Source of the DNA: Bifidobacterium sp.
GTDB lineage: Bacteria > Actinomycetota > Actinomycetes > Actinomycetales > Bifidobacteriaceae
Assembly (NCBI RefSeq): GCF_022647885.1
Contig: NZ_JALCLM010000001.1
Location: 1,426,001 to 1,490,000, forward strand
Direction of reading: 5' to 3'
DNA: 64,000 nt
Shown: one piece after another, positions 17,306 through 26,170 of the stretch
Numbering within the stretch: position 1 is the stretch's first letter
Layout: each line of letters opens with the position of its first letter
Notes under the pieces: generated by a model
What the model saw: only the letters and a program-made list of their open reading frames with translations
Database searches by the model: none
Told to the model about the DNA's origin: nothing
Made by a program: the position numbers and the translations under genes

Positions 17306-18124
17306 ATGGTAGGTACACAGGCAAAGCTCATCATTATGAGACATGGAGAAAGTACGTGGACAGATAAGCGAATTAACCGCTTTGCCGGTTGGGCCGATAT
17401 TCCACTCACAGCACGTGGTGAGGAACAAGCTTTCCACGCTTCTCAACTACTCACTACTTCAGGCATCAAACCAGATATGCTCTTTACCTCAATGCTGCGC
17501 AGATCAATTCACACAGCAGATATTGTGCTTGATGCTTTGGATCGTTTATGGATTCCCGTGGAGCGAAGTTGGCGTCTGAATGAACGCCATTACGGTGCAT
17601 TTCAAGGGCAAACGAGGCCAGCAATGCGTGAACAGTTTGGTGAACAGCAATTTAATCTGTATCGCCGATCCTTTGATGTGCGGCCACCAGAAATTGACTT
17701 GGCGTCACCATATTTCCAAGGGAACGATCCGCGTTATACCAAGCTATTTAGCGATAACCTTGACAGCTCAGACCCCTCGTCGATTCGTAGTGAGTGCCTT
17801 AAAGATGTGTGGTTACGACTAGAGCCCTTCTGGAATGTCAAGGTGCTGCCTGAACTTGCCGAAGGGAAAACCGTGTTGATTGTTACTCATGGCTCTGTGG
17901 TGAGGTCACTGGTTAAGTATCTCGAAGGTATCAATGACACAGATATCGCGTCGATCAATGTTCCCACTGGCATACCCATGTCCTTCGATTTCAGCATCTC
18001 TGCCGATAATATTCCGGTGGTTCAAGGCGCAGGACAATATCTCGACCCTGAGGCGGCACAACTCGGTATTGCAGAAACAAGTGCCCTGGGAAATGCAGAG
18101 CACTCGTCTTCTGAACAACACTAA
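17306..18124 (+). CDS. gpmA: 2,3-bisphosphoglycerate-dependent phosphoglycerate mutase
   Basis: Interconverts 3- and 2-phosphoglycerate in glycolysis. It is a histidine-phosphatase-fold enzyme of 272 residues with the catalytic motif IIMRHGESTW, the mutase-specific RFAGWADIPLT and LNERHYGAFQGQTR, and the second His in VTHGSVVRSLVKYLEG. The ending NVPTGIPMSFDF is the usual dPGM tail, followed here by about 35 extra residues rich in Ala, Glu and Ser. ATG start behind AAGGAG. It is far from pgk, as in many actinobacteria. Confidence 0.94.
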   Translation: MVGTQAKLIIMRHGESTWTDKRINRFAGWADIPLTARGEEQAFHASQLLTTSGIKPDMLFTSMLRRSIHTADIVLDALDRLWIPVERSWRLNERHYGAFQGQTRPAMREQFGEQQFNLYRRSFDVRPPEIDLASPYFQGNDPRYTKLFSDNLDSSDPSSIRSECLKDVWLRLEPFWNVKVLPELAEGKTVLIVTHGSVVRSLVKYLEGINDTDIASINVPTGIPMSFDFSISADNIPVVQGAGQYLDPEAAQLGIAETSALGNAEHSSSEQH

Positions 18125-18225
18125 GAATTCCTCTGTTCTTACCTTGTTACTGTCATCAGCTATTGGACCGGTACAGCACACAGCACTCCCCTATCGGTAT
18201 AAGCGAGTTTCGTGTTCATAGGGTC

Positions 18226-18235
18226 TGGTATAAAT
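18226..18235 (+). promoter_or_regulatory. Extended -10 promoter giving a leaderless mRNA
   Basis: TGGTATAAAT contains an extended -10 (TGN-TATAAA). The ATG of the LysR gene is 7 nt past the TATAAAT, just where transcription would begin. There is no Shine-Dalgarno sequence before that ATG. The -35 region is weak, as is usual with extended -10 promoters. Confidence 0.6.
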
Positions 18236-18242
18236 TCAGTGT

Positions 18243-19166
18243 ATGACACTGCTGCAATTAAAATACATCGTGAAAATCGTGGAATGCGGTTCGATGAATG
18301 AGGCTTCGCATGAATTATATGTGTCGCAGCCCGCGCTAAGTTCCTCAGTCAAGGAATTAGAGAACGAACTGGGTATTGAGATTTTTACGCGGTCTTCTCA
18401 GGGTATTGCGTTGACTGTTGATGGTGCTGAATTCCTCACGTATGCTCGGCAAGTTCTTGATCAATCCGCATTGCTCGAGGAACGCTACAAAAATGCTAAA
18501 CCTCGCAAACAGCTATGCCGAGTTTCGACACAACACTATATGTTTGCAGTTGAGGCCTTCGTAGAGATGATTAATTCGACAAAATCTGACGAATATGAAT
18601 TCACCATTCGTGAGACCCGCACACGAGATATTATCAATCAGGTTGCCAACATGCAGTCAGAAGTCGGTATTATTTACCTATCTGATTTCAATAAAGATGT
18701 CATTGGAAAGCTGCTGAGAGAAAAACATTTAGAATTTCATCCTCTGTTCAGAGCGGGACTTCACATATTTCTTTCGCGGAATAATCCATTAGCGATGAAA
18801 AAGAAAATCACGATGAAAGATCTGGAACCTTATCCCTTCATACAATACGAACAAGGGGAAGAGGGAAGTTTTTATTTTGCCGAAGAAGCTGTTTGGCCTG
18901 ATTATTCACCCAAACAGATTAACGTTACGGATCGTGCAACCATATTGAACTTTATCGTCGGTCTCAACGGCTATACAGTGTGCACCGGAATTGATAATGA
19001 GGATCTCAACACTGAAAAAATCGTAACCGTGCCATTAGATTCAGACGAGTCGATGCTCCTAGGCTGGATAACTAACGAGCGTGCAAAAATCTCAACTGCA
19101 GCTGATCTTTATCTTCAAAAACTCAAGAGTGTTGTTGCGGATCACGGGTATTCCATCATCGATTAA
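18243..19166 (+). CDS. LysR-family transcriptional regulator
   Basis: A 307-residue LysR-type regulator. The N-terminal winged helix-turn-helix is clear in LQLKYIVKIVECGSMNEASH and LYVSQPALSSSVKELENELG, followed by EIFTRSSQGIALTVDGAEFL. The C-terminal two-thirds is the effector-binding domain. The effector is unknown. The gene is convergent with the pyr operon, so control of pyr is not implied by position. It starts with an ATG at a predicted transcription start and has no ribosome-binding site. The downstream 174 nt to pyrE holds the pyr terminator. Confidence 0.9.
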   Translation: MTLLQLKYIVKIVECGSMNEASHELYVSQPALSSSVKELENELGIEIFTRSSQGIALTVDGAEFLTYARQVLDQSALLEERYKNAKPRKQLCRVSTQHYMFAVEAFVEMINSTKSDEYEFTIRETRTRDIINQVANMQSEVGIIYLSDFNKDVIGKLLREKHLEFHPLFRAGLHIFLSRNNPLAMKKKITMKDLEPYPFIQYEQGEEGSFYFAEEAVWPDYSPKQINVTDRATILNFIVGLNGYTVCTGIDNEDLNTEKIVTVPLDSDESMLLGWITNERAKISTAADLYLQKLKSVVADHGYSIID

Positions 19167-19281
19167 CACATTTTGGGACAAACTATCTGAAACTGTGTAT
19201 ATGGATTCAATTGGGACAGCGGTTTGTCGGCTACTTATCCTGTAGCGCACAGCTTCAACAATGAGTTATCTATACTACCGA

Positions 19282-19320
19282 CATCAAGTGTTCACACGAA
19301 GATAGTGGGAACACTTGATG
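19282..19320 (-). terminator. Terminator hairpin of the pyr operon
   Basis: CATCAAGTGTTC (19282-19293) and GAACACTTGATG (19309-19320) form a 12-bp perfect stem with a 15-nt loop, beginning 21 nt past the pyrE stop. It may also block the convergent LysR transcript. Confidence 0.7.
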
Positions 19321-19340
19321 AGCATCATCACTGCGAAGCA

Positions 19341-20060
19341 TCAACGCGAACCATAGTGTTGTAGGTACTGCTGCGCCTGTTCTTGCACCTCTGCACTCAA
19401 CAAAGCCTTGCCACTCTCATCGGTGATATGCGATGCTGCATCGAAAATCTCCCGAATATTAGCGATACTCAACACCGGAAACCCGAATTCGTCCTCTACC
19501 GCCTGAACAGCTGAGATGTCACTGTCTCCTGAACGTTCCATGCGATCAACAGAGAGTACTAAGCCCACCACGTTAATGTGCGCTTCGGCCTGAAGTTTCG
19601 GTATAGACTCTCGAACTGCAGTTCCAGCAGTCATCACATCATCCACCATGACCACATTCATACCGTCACGTAAAGCTGTGCCAACAAATGAACCACCATC
19701 ACCGTGATCCTTTTTCTCTTTACGGTCAAAGGTGTAGCCTACAGGAAAATCATGCGCGCTAGTCAAAGCGATTGCTGTGGAAACCGCAAGCGGGATACCT
19801 TTATAAGCAGGACCGAAAACAGTATCAATATCTTCAGGGAAAATTCCTTGAGATATCGCCTCTTTGATGGTTGTTGCATAGAATTCACCTAGTAAGGCTA
19901 TTTTGGCACCGTTATCGAATGCTCCTGCATTAATAAAATACGGTGATTGACGCCCAGATTTGAGCCTAAAATTACCAAACCGCAAGGCTCCTGATTGCAA
20001 TAGAAACTGTGTAAAGCGATGTTGCAATGACAGATTGTGCTGTGCTGTCTCCTCTACCAT
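19341..20060 (-). CDS. pyrE: Orotate phosphoribosyltransferase
   Basis: Joins orotate to PRPP to give orotidine 5-phosphate in de novo pyrimidine synthesis. In 239 residues the PRPP-binding motif [19 protein letters not shown] is clear. The N-terminal part has [16 protein letters not shown] and the loop [13 protein letters not shown]. The start ATG lies inside the end of pyrD, with a 7-nt overlap, so translation is coupled. It is the last gene of the pyrBICFKDE operon and is followed by a hairpin terminator. Confidence 0.97.
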   Translation of the reverse strand: MVEETAQHNLSLQHRFTQFLLQSGALRFGNFRLKSGRQSPYFINAGAFDNGAKIALLGEFYATTIKEAISQGIFPEDIDTVFGPAYKGIPLAVSTAIALTSAHDFPVGYTFDRKEKKDHGDGGSFVGTALRDGMNVVMVDDVMTAGTAVRESIPKLQAEAHINVVGLVLSVDRMERSGDSDISAVQAVEDEFGFPVLSIANIREIFDAASHITDESGKALLSAEVQEQAQQYLQHYGSR

Positions 20061-21061
20061 GTCTTTCCCTCCTTGAGTTTGGCCGCCAGCTTGGGCCTGC
20101 TATCTAGTAATGTTTCAAGTTCATTCGCTATGCGTAATGGTGCAACTGGATCAAATAGGGCAGCCGCCCCGACTTCTACCGCGTTTGCACCGGCATATAA
20201 GAATTCCAAGGCGTCTTCACCCTTGCTAATACCGCCTATGCCGATGATAGGAATATCAGGCAGCGCCTGACGGACCCGCCATACAAACGATAAAGCCATT
20301 GGAAGGATACAAGGCCCAGAGACACCACCGGTTGCATTAGCAAGTATGGGTTGCCCTGTATGAATATCTAAACGCATACCAATCAATGTGTTAATCAAAC
20401 TTAATGCATCAGCACCAGCGTCAACACAAGCCCTCGCAATAGCCACGATGTCGGTGACATTAGGTGACAGCTTCACAACCATCGGCTTGTCAGTTAGGGT
20501 GCGTAAACGGCTTATCAAACGATATAGTGCCAATGAATCAGTGCCAACAGACATACCTCCATGCGACACATTTGGACAACTCACATTAATCTCGAGCATG
20601 TCCGCTGGACTGTCTGCAAGCTTCTCTACTACCTCGGCATAATCATCATCACTATGACCTGCAACGTTGGTTACTACTGTTGCACCGAGCGCTTTGAGTT
20701 TCGGTAACTCGTCAACAAGATAGTGATTGACACCTGGATTTTGTAAACCCACCGCATTGACTGTCCCACACGGTGTCTCAGCGGTGCGTGGAGTCGGGTT
20801 GCCCTCCCACGGTATTGGAGACACTCCTTTAGTGCTGATCGCACCCATCTGGGACACATCATAATACGGACTGCAAGCTGCGAGATTAAAGGTTCCTGAA
20901 GCCGTGCCAACAGGGTTTTTCCAAGGTACGCCAGCAACTATTGTAGAATGCTTCCACATTGTTGGCACAACTGAGTGAGCATTTTCCATCATTGCCTCAT
21001 CTACCTCATCTACCGCAGATTCCTTTGCAGCAAGCTGTTCGAAGGTTGCTATATCGTTCAT
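20054..21061 (-). CDS. pyrD: Dihydroorotate dehydrogenase, class 1B catalytic subunit
   Basis: Oxidises dihydroorotate to orotate with FMN, and passes electrons through PyrK to NAD. The class 1 active-site loop [14 protein letters not shown] has the catalytic Cys, unlike the Ser of class 2. [11 protein letters not shown] and [20 protein letters not shown] are the FMN-phosphate site. It is 335 residues from ATG 21061, which overlaps the pyrK stop in an ATGA arrangement and has GGGGTGG upstream. A GTG three codons earlier is less likely. Neighbours pyrK and pyrE make the assignment as the heterotetrameric NAD-linked form secure. Confidence 0.97.
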   Translation of the reverse strand: MNDIATFEQLAAKESAVDEVDEAMMENAHSVVPTMWKHSTIVAGVPWKNPVGTASGTFNLAACSPYYDVSQMGAISTKGVSPIPWEGNPTPRTAETPCGTVNAVGLQNPGVNHYLVDELPKLKALGATVVTNVAGHSDDDYAEVVEKLADSPADMLEINVSCPNVSHGGMSVGTDSLALYRLISRLRTLTDKPMVVKLSPNVTDIVAIARACVDAGADALSLINTLIGMRLDIHTGQPILANATGGVSGPCILPMALSFVWRVRQALPDIPIIGIGGISKGEDALEFLYAGANAVEVGAAALFDPVAPLRIANELETLLDSRPKLAAKLKEGKTW

Positions 21062-21873
21062 ACTGCCCACCCCAAATCTTCAGCACTAAAAACTGGTCCA
21101 TCCACACATACTTTTTTTCGTCCTGCGATAGTGTCTTGTACACACACCACACAGGTACCAAAGCCGCAACCCATCCTTGCTTCTAAACTCAACTGTGATG
21201 GGATTCCATGTGCTGATGCCCAGTGAGCTACAGCTTTCATCATGGGATGTGGGCCACAAGACAACACCATGAGGTCAGCATTGCTGAATTCTGAGGATGT
21301 CATAAGACGATTTAGCAAGGTGATGACATTCCCCTCAGAGTCATCGATGCTCAGTACATCCGCACAATGTTGCGCGGCTAGTGTATTAGCAAAGTGGGAA
21401 TCTCGGTATCCAAACAGGGCAACTGCGCTGTTCTGCAGATTGTTGGATCGTTGTATCTGCTGTGCTGCAAACAGTAGAGGAGGTATTCCCAAGCCTCCAC
21501 CGACAAGTAAATACTGCTTATCTAGGGTGATGTCAAAACCTTTACCCAAAGGCCCTAATATGTCAACGAATTGGCCGACTTTAAGCTGGGAAAAGTCTGC
21601 AGTTCCTGACCCAACAATTGCAAAAATCAAGCTACACATATCACCCTGAATGCCACTTATGCCAAAAGGACGTGGCATCATCCGTGCGCTATCGCTGGTA
21701 TATACATTGATGAATTGGCCTGCTGTTGCGTGCGCCGCTACATAGGGGTCACGAATTACTAAGCGAATAATTCCAGGAGCCATACTAGCAATCTCAAGCA
21801 CTTCTGCTGGATGCCGTGGCTTAAGAAATGTGGCTGCCTGCCGATTATCCTCGATAGTCGTGAGGTCTTTCAT
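21058..21873 (-). CDS. pyrK: Dihydroorotate dehydrogenase B electron-transfer subunit
   Basis: Iron-sulfur flavoprotein that moves electrons from PyrD to NAD. The N-terminal FAD domain has MMPRPFGIS and the NAD domain LLVGGGLGIPPLLFAAQQI. The C-terminus carries the [2Fe-2S] ligands in MGCGFGTCVVCVQDT and KKVCVDGPVF (four Cys). The longest frame begins at GTG 21951 with no ribosome-binding site. ATG 21873, behind AGGAAAGG, gives 271 residues, near the family norm, and is chosen. The gap to pyrF is then 112 nt, the largest inside the operon. Confidence 0.95.
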   Translation of the reverse strand: MKDLTTIEDNRQAATFLKPRHPAEVLEIASMAPGIIRLVIRDPYVAAHATAGQFINVYTSDSARMMPRPFGISGIQGDMCSLIFAIVGSGTADFSQLKVGQFVDILGPLGKGFDITLDKQYLLVGGGLGIPPLLFAAQQIQRSNNLQNSAVALFGYRDSHFANTLAAQHCADVLSIDDSEGNVITLLNRLMTSSEFSNADLMVLSCGPHPMMKAVAHWASAHGIPSQLSLEARMGCGFGTCVVCVQDTIAGRKKVCVDGPVFSAEDLGWAV

Positions 21874-21985
21874 AGCTCTTGTACCTTTCCTGTACTCGTC
21901 TGAGCTGCCTGTATCAACCGTTGCTGAGAAAGATGCCAAACGTACCTGCACATCAATGTGTGATGAACACGATGTCGGACTTCAT

Positions 21986-22948
21986 TCACCGTTGTAACAG
22001 CGCACTACGTAAGCCATCTCTCATCTCAAGTGCAGCATCGCGTGAACTGCGTTCTACCAATGCAAACACCTCATCGAAAGTCATGGATGGATTATATTCA
22101 ACATGCTTACGCCAAGACCCAATAATTCCTCGCGATGAATTTACCAAAGCACCGGAACCTTGGTCATCAAACATCGCTGCTACATCCTGAGCGGATCCAC
22201 CTTGCGCACCATAACCCGGAATCAGGAAAAAGGTATGCGGCATACGCTCGCGTAATGCACGACCCGCTTGCGGATGAGTAGCACCCACAACTGCGCCAAC
22301 ACGGGAGTATCCATATTCACCGATGCTGGATTCACCCCAGACACTCACGAGATCAGCTACACATTCATAGACCAACCGTCCATCGGCCGTAGTGAGTTCT
22401 TGGATTTCTCCACTTGAAGGATTTGATGTACGCACTAGAACAAAAATATCTTTGTGATGGTGTATTGACGCTGTCACAAAGGGATCGATACCATCTGAGC
22501 CGAGATATGGATTAACGGTGATTGCATCTTCATGCCACGATGAGCTTTGAGTCACACCCTCTACTCCGCTCAGATGTGCGGCGTATGCACTGGCGGTTGA
22601 ACCGATATCACCGCGTTTGATATCGCCGAGTACATAAAAACCAAGATCTTGCGCACGAGCACAAGTGTCGATATACGCTTGTATGCCTGCTTCGCCAAAG
22701 GCTTCATACATGGCAATCTGTGGTTTGACAGCCGGAACAATTCCGGCAATGCCCTTCATCACTGCTTCATTGAACAGTACATATGCTTGTGTAACCAGCT
22801 TAGAATGATCCATTATCTCGTGGGGATATTGGCTTTGTTGTTGTTTAGCCTTCTCTAGAAATTGTGGAGGGACTAAGGCCAGAGTTGGGTCTAGCCCTAC
22901 TACGCTGGGATTATCTAGTGCGGTGATTGTTTCAATTAGTCCGTCCAA
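21986..22948 (-). CDS. pyrF: Orotidine 5-phosphate decarboxylase (type 2)
   Basis: Converts OMP to UMP. The 320-residue length and the active-site motif LGDIKRGDIGSTASAYA place it in the type 2 (actinobacterial/mycobacterial) group, in which Lys and Asp residues of the DIKRGD segment are catalytic. The N-terminus has SVVGLDPTLALVP, and FLIPGYGAQGG is the phosphate site. The likely start is TTG 22948, only 2 nt after the pyrC stop, which suggests translational coupling, since the ribosome-binding site is poor. The start codon is therefore the weakest part of the call. Confidence 0.95.
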   Translation of the reverse strand: MDGLIETITALDNPSVVGLDPTLALVPPQFLEKAKQQQSQYPHEIMDHSKLVTQAYVLFNEAVMKGIAGIVPAVKPQIAMYEAFGEAGIQAYIDTCARAQDLGFYVLGDIKRGDIGSTASAYAAHLSGVEGVTQSSSWHEDAITVNPYLGSDGIDPFVTASIHHHKDIFVLVRTSNPSSGEIQELTTADGRLVYECVADLVSVWGESSIGEYGYSRVGAVVGATHPQAGRALRERMPHTFFLIPGYGAQGGSAQDVAAMFDDQGSGALVNSSRGIIGSWRKHVEYNPSMTFDEVFALVERSSRDAALEMRDGLRSALLQR

Positions 22949-22950
22949 AT

Positions 22951-24600
22951 TTACGACTCGCTTCCAATAATGTCAGGCCGGTGGAGGCTGATGCGTGTTG
23001 ATGGGACACGCGAAAATGCGAACGAAGCTGCAAGTATGGTGGCCACCGGAAGTCCAGTAACAGACCATGAAGCAAAAGGCGTGTTTCTCGCATGTGAGTA
23101 AAAGCGTTCTGGCTCAATCGTCCAACGGTCATTGGGAGCAAGAATACTCAAATCAATATTCCGACCCGCTCTTGGTATTCGCAAATCAAGTACTCGTCGA
23201 CTTGATATTGCAGAATTATGTGTCCCTGAATTATGGGTATTTGCCGCTTCCAAAGGTGTTGTGGAGGAGCTTAGATCTGCTGGTGAGGCATCAGATAAGA
23301 ACTCACCAATATTGACGCTGGGCTCCCCCATCAGACGTGCTGGAGAAACAGACATCAACTCAATCAAACGCCTATTGTCTATATATCCTCCGTCTACCAA
23401 AATACTGTGGCAGACTCCATACGCACTTTCCAGACCAATGATGCCATTAGGTGCCTCAAGTAATGACAGTTGTTTATCCGTAATCGTATGGGGTGCGTGA
23501 TCAGTCGCTAACATATCGACTGTTCCATCACAAACCGCTTCAATTGTCGCTTGACGATCAGCGGCACTTCTTAGTGGCGGATTCATTTTCGCCAAAGTAC
23601 CATGCTCAAGTACATCTTCATCACATAGCGCTATGTAGTGTGGAGCTGTTTCACAACTCACTGGCAAGCCTTCATGCTTCGCCTGCCGGATAGCCTCGAA
23701 TGCCGCTGCAGTGCTGACATGCTGAAGATGTACATGCTGCTGGGTTCGCCGTGCTAATGCAATATCACGCTTGACGATAGTTAATTCAGTCAAGGATGGA
23801 ATACCTGGTACATGTAGCTGACGAGAAATAGCACCTTCGTTGATTACACCGCTGTCATGGTGTTCGCAATGATCAACAATAGGTATCCCCGCCCGTTGCG
23901 CATTCTTGGCAACTTCTTCGAGAATGCCGTCGGTTATGGCAGAACCATCATCACTGATTGCCACGATTGGATGGTTGTTAAATTCCTCCGAGGAATTTCG
24001 GCTACTCGCGTGACATACATACGGTTGCCAATCTTGTAATTGACTGGCTGAGTTGCCTTCGCGCCCCTCAGAAGCTGCCACACATAAGTCGTAGTGCACA
24101 GGTAATTGTTGTCCGCTGAATTGTGCGTAATGTTGCAAGTAATCGACAACTGAGTCGAAACCTGCATCCATCACTTCTTGGGCACCATCAATACTCCGGT
24201 TAAGTTTGCGTCCATCAAGTGCGGGAACGGTGTTAGGCATAATCAGCACATTGGTGTAGCCGCCACTGGCCGCAGCCGAACATCCAGAAAGCATACTTTC
24301 TTTCTGCGTTTGTCCAGGATCGCGGAAATGTACATGCGGATCGCAAAGACCTGGAGCAAGGATGTAACCGGAACAGTCCACAACAACAGACTCTTGTTCG
24401 TTATAGCTGCGGGACTGAGTAGCTGCGCGTATAGCTAGAGTGAGAGCGTTGCTCTCATCTAGTATTGGAACAGCAGACTCGGACTGCTGAGATTGATCCG
24501 CAACACTTGCCGTTGGTCCCAAGGGCAGAATCACATCAATGCTCTCATCTGTGTCCCAAACGGTGATCTGTTTCAAAATGATGCTGGCGGAAGGGAGCAT
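22951..24600 (-). CDS. pyrC: Dihydroorotase
   Basis: Closes carbamoyl aspartate to dihydroorotate. Class I amidohydrolase: the metal motif PGLCDPHVHFRDPGQTQKE has the HxH pair, later His in HCEHHD and HLQHVSTA, and the catalytic Asp in DMLATDHAPHT. ATG 24600 is chosen because it begins one base after the pyrI stop. At 549 residues it is clearly longer than the usual 420-500. The excess is a polar insert around residues 150-200 (EGREGNSASQLQDW and NSSEEFNNH) and another near 435-470 (SPADLSSSTTPLEAANTHNS). Neither breaks a catalytic motif. Confidence 0.95.
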   Translation of the reverse strand: MLPSASIILKQITVWDTDESIDVILPLGPTASVADQSQQSESAVPILDESNALTLAIRAATQSRSYNEQESVVVDCSGYILAPGLCDPHVHFRDPGQTQKESMLSGCSAAASGGYTNVLIMPNTVPALDGRKLNRSIDGAQEVMDAGFDSVVDYLQHYAQFSGQQLPVHYDLCVAASEGREGNSASQLQDWQPYVCHASSRNSSEEFNNHPIVAISDDGSAITDGILEEVAKNAQRAGIPIVDHCEHHDSGVINEGAISRQLHVPGIPSLTELTIVKRDIALARRTQQHVHLQHVSTAAAFEAIRQAKHEGLPVSCETAPHYIALCDEDVLEHGTLAKMNPPLRSAADRQATIEAVCDGTVDMLATDHAPHTITDKQLSLLEAPNGIIGLESAYGVCHSILVDGGYIDNRRLIELMSVSPARLMGEPSVNIGEFLSDASPADLSSSTTPLEAANTHNSGTHNSAISSRRVLDLRIPRAGRNIDLSILAPNDRWTIEPERFYSHARNTPFASWSVTGLPVATILAASFAFSRVPSTRISLHRPDIIGSES

Positions 24601-24601
24601 A

Positions 24602-25021
24602 TCAGAGTTTCGCTTCCTCGTCGCAGTAATCGCAGCGATATTCGTGGCGCTCACTGTGGCACAGATGGAATCGTTGACTTATTCCAGGCTCAGTCGTAGT
24701 CACACAACGTGGGTTGCCGCATGTAATAACGTCCAAAAGATGCTCAGGAAGATTCGGCTGATGTTTAGCAACGATGCTGCCACCTCGGACAATATCAACA
24801 GTCGCCTGACGAGCTACGAAACCTAACACGTCGAGGTCCACATCCTGCTCATCCTCGATTTTGATGATGTCTTTGCAACCGTATCGGTTGCTGTCAGCGT
24901 TCATTATTAAAGCAAGCTTTGCGCTTGATGGATCTATGTGCAAATACTGTAGGACAGTCAGAGCAGTTCCTGCCGGCACATGATCGATGATGATGCCATT
25001 GTTGATGCTGGTTACTTCCAT
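24602..25021 (-). CDS. pyrI: Aspartate carbamoyltransferase regulatory subunit
   Basis: The allosteric subunit that binds nucleotides (CTP/UTP and ATP in E. coli) and links catalytic trimers. The N-terminal allosteric domain has IIIDHVPAGTALTVLQYL. The C-terminal zinc domain has CGNPRC and CDYCDEE, supplying four Cys. It has 139 residues from ATG 25021, which shares a base with the pyrB TGA. A longer frame would start inside pyrB and is rejected. A regulatory subunit is uncommon outside enterobacteria and archaea but occurs in bifidobacteria. Confidence 0.95.
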   Translation of the reverse strand: MEVTSINNGIIIDHVPAGTALTVLQYLHIDPSSAKLALIMNADSNRYGCKDIIKIEDEQDVDLDVLGFVARQATVDIVRGGSIVAKHQPNLPEHLLDVITCGNPRCVTTTEPGISQRFHLCHSERHEYRCDYCDEEAKL

Positions 25022-26103
25022 CAGACTGTCTCCTCTGTGTTTGCCCATGCTGCATAGCCTGGAAGAACGTCTCCAACTACGGTGCTTTCAAGTGCCATAC
25101 GCATCAACATGCCGTTGCGTACCTGCTCAAAGTAAGCAGCCCGCGGGTCGCTATCGACATCCACAGCGATTTCGTTGACACGAGGCAAAGGATGCAACAC
25201 TGCCATCGTCGGTTTGGACAGTTTAAGTTTTTCGGCGTCAAGTATGTAGGTATCTCTTAACCGCAGGTAATCATCTTCGTTAAAGAAACGTTCCTTCTGT
25301 ACTCGTGTCATATAGAGCACGTCTAAGTCACCGATTATTGAAACGAGATCTGTTACCTCAGTGTATGAGCAACTTGGAGTCTGATTAATTCGGTCTAGTA
25401 CATACTGTGGTGTTTTCAATTCGTCAGGGCTGACAAGCACAAAATGTACGTTACCGAAGCGGCATAGCGTTTCGATAAGAGAATGCACTGTTCGGCCAAA
25501 AGTCAAATCGCCACAGAGCCCTACAGTGAGGTTGGTAATGCGACCGAAGCGAGATTTCAATGTTGCCAAGTCAGCTAGAGTTTGCGTGGGATGCATATGG
25601 CCGCCATCTCCAGCATTGATAACAGGTACTGAAGCTGCCTCAGATGCTACCAGAGCGGCACCTTCTTTAGGATGTCGAATGGCAACCACATCAACATAAT
25701 TGGAGACTGTTTTCAACGTGTCTCCTATAGATTCGCCCTTGGAAACACTAGATAGCTGGGCACCAGCGAAACCGATAACATTGCCTCCAAGCCGCAACAT
25801 TGCCGTTTCAAAACTTAGACGTGTACGCGTGCTTGGTTCATAAAAAAGTGTTGCTAATATTCTTCCATCACATGTATGAGAAACCTCAGCACGATGACCA
25901 TCAATATATCGTGCTTTGAGGAGTAAATCCTGAATCTGAGTAGTGGTGAGATCATCAAGCGTTACAACGCTGCGACCCACCAGTGAAGAAGTCTCGGAAA
26001 TGCCAGCTGATACCCCACTATCACTGGACTCCGAATTGCGTGCTTGTAGTTGCTGTTCGGACAAAGGCTCACCTTTCGCTTGTGTCAAGGTGGCCACCTT
26101 CAC
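25021..26103 (-). CDS. pyrB: Aspartate carbamoyltransferase catalytic subunit
   Basis: The first committed pyrimidine step, carbamoyl phosphate plus aspartate. The carbamoyl-phosphate motif YEPSTRTRLSFETAM and the Lys in SKGESIGDTLKTV are intact. HPTQTLADLATL and HPLPRVNEI complete the aspartate site. With 360 residues it has an unusual N-terminal extension of about 40 polar residues before LVGRSVVTLDDL. GTG 26103 is the only reasonable start found, behind a weak AGG. It heads the pyrBICFKDE operon. No PyrR attenuator or binding loop was seen in the 67 nt to glnE, so regulation may be through PyrI at the protein level. Confidence 0.96.
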   Translation of the reverse strand: MKVATLTQAKGEPLSEQQLQARNSESSDSGVSAGISETSSLVGRSVVTLDDLTTTQIQDLLLKARYIDGHRAEVSHTCDGRILATLFYEPSTRTRLSFETAMLRLGGNVIGFAGAQLSSVSKGESIGDTLKTVSNYVDVVAIRHPKEGAALVASEAASVPVINAGDGGHMHPTQTLADLATLKSRFGRITNLTVGLCGDLTFGRTVHSLIETLCRFGNVHFVLVSPDELKTPQYVLDRINQTPSCSYTEVTDLVSIIGDLDVLYMTRVQKERFFNEDDYLRLRDTYILDAEKLKLSKPTMAVLHPLPRVNEIAVDVDSDPRAAYFEQVRNGMLMRMALESTVVGDVLPGYAAWANTEETV

Positions 26104-26170
26104 GTGACCTAGTCAAAGTTACGCTCCTGACCAGACAGGACAATCAGCAAGCGTCAGAAATTACTCATAT

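Noticed and set aside
24602-25048. The 148-residue version of PyrI starting at 25048
   Set aside because: The nine extra residues derive from the pyrB end; ATG 25021 overlaps the pyrB stop and matches known PyrI starts.
26104-26170. A PyrR attenuator before pyrB
   Set aside because: The 67 nt show neither the conserved PyrR-binding loop nor a terminator followed by T residues.
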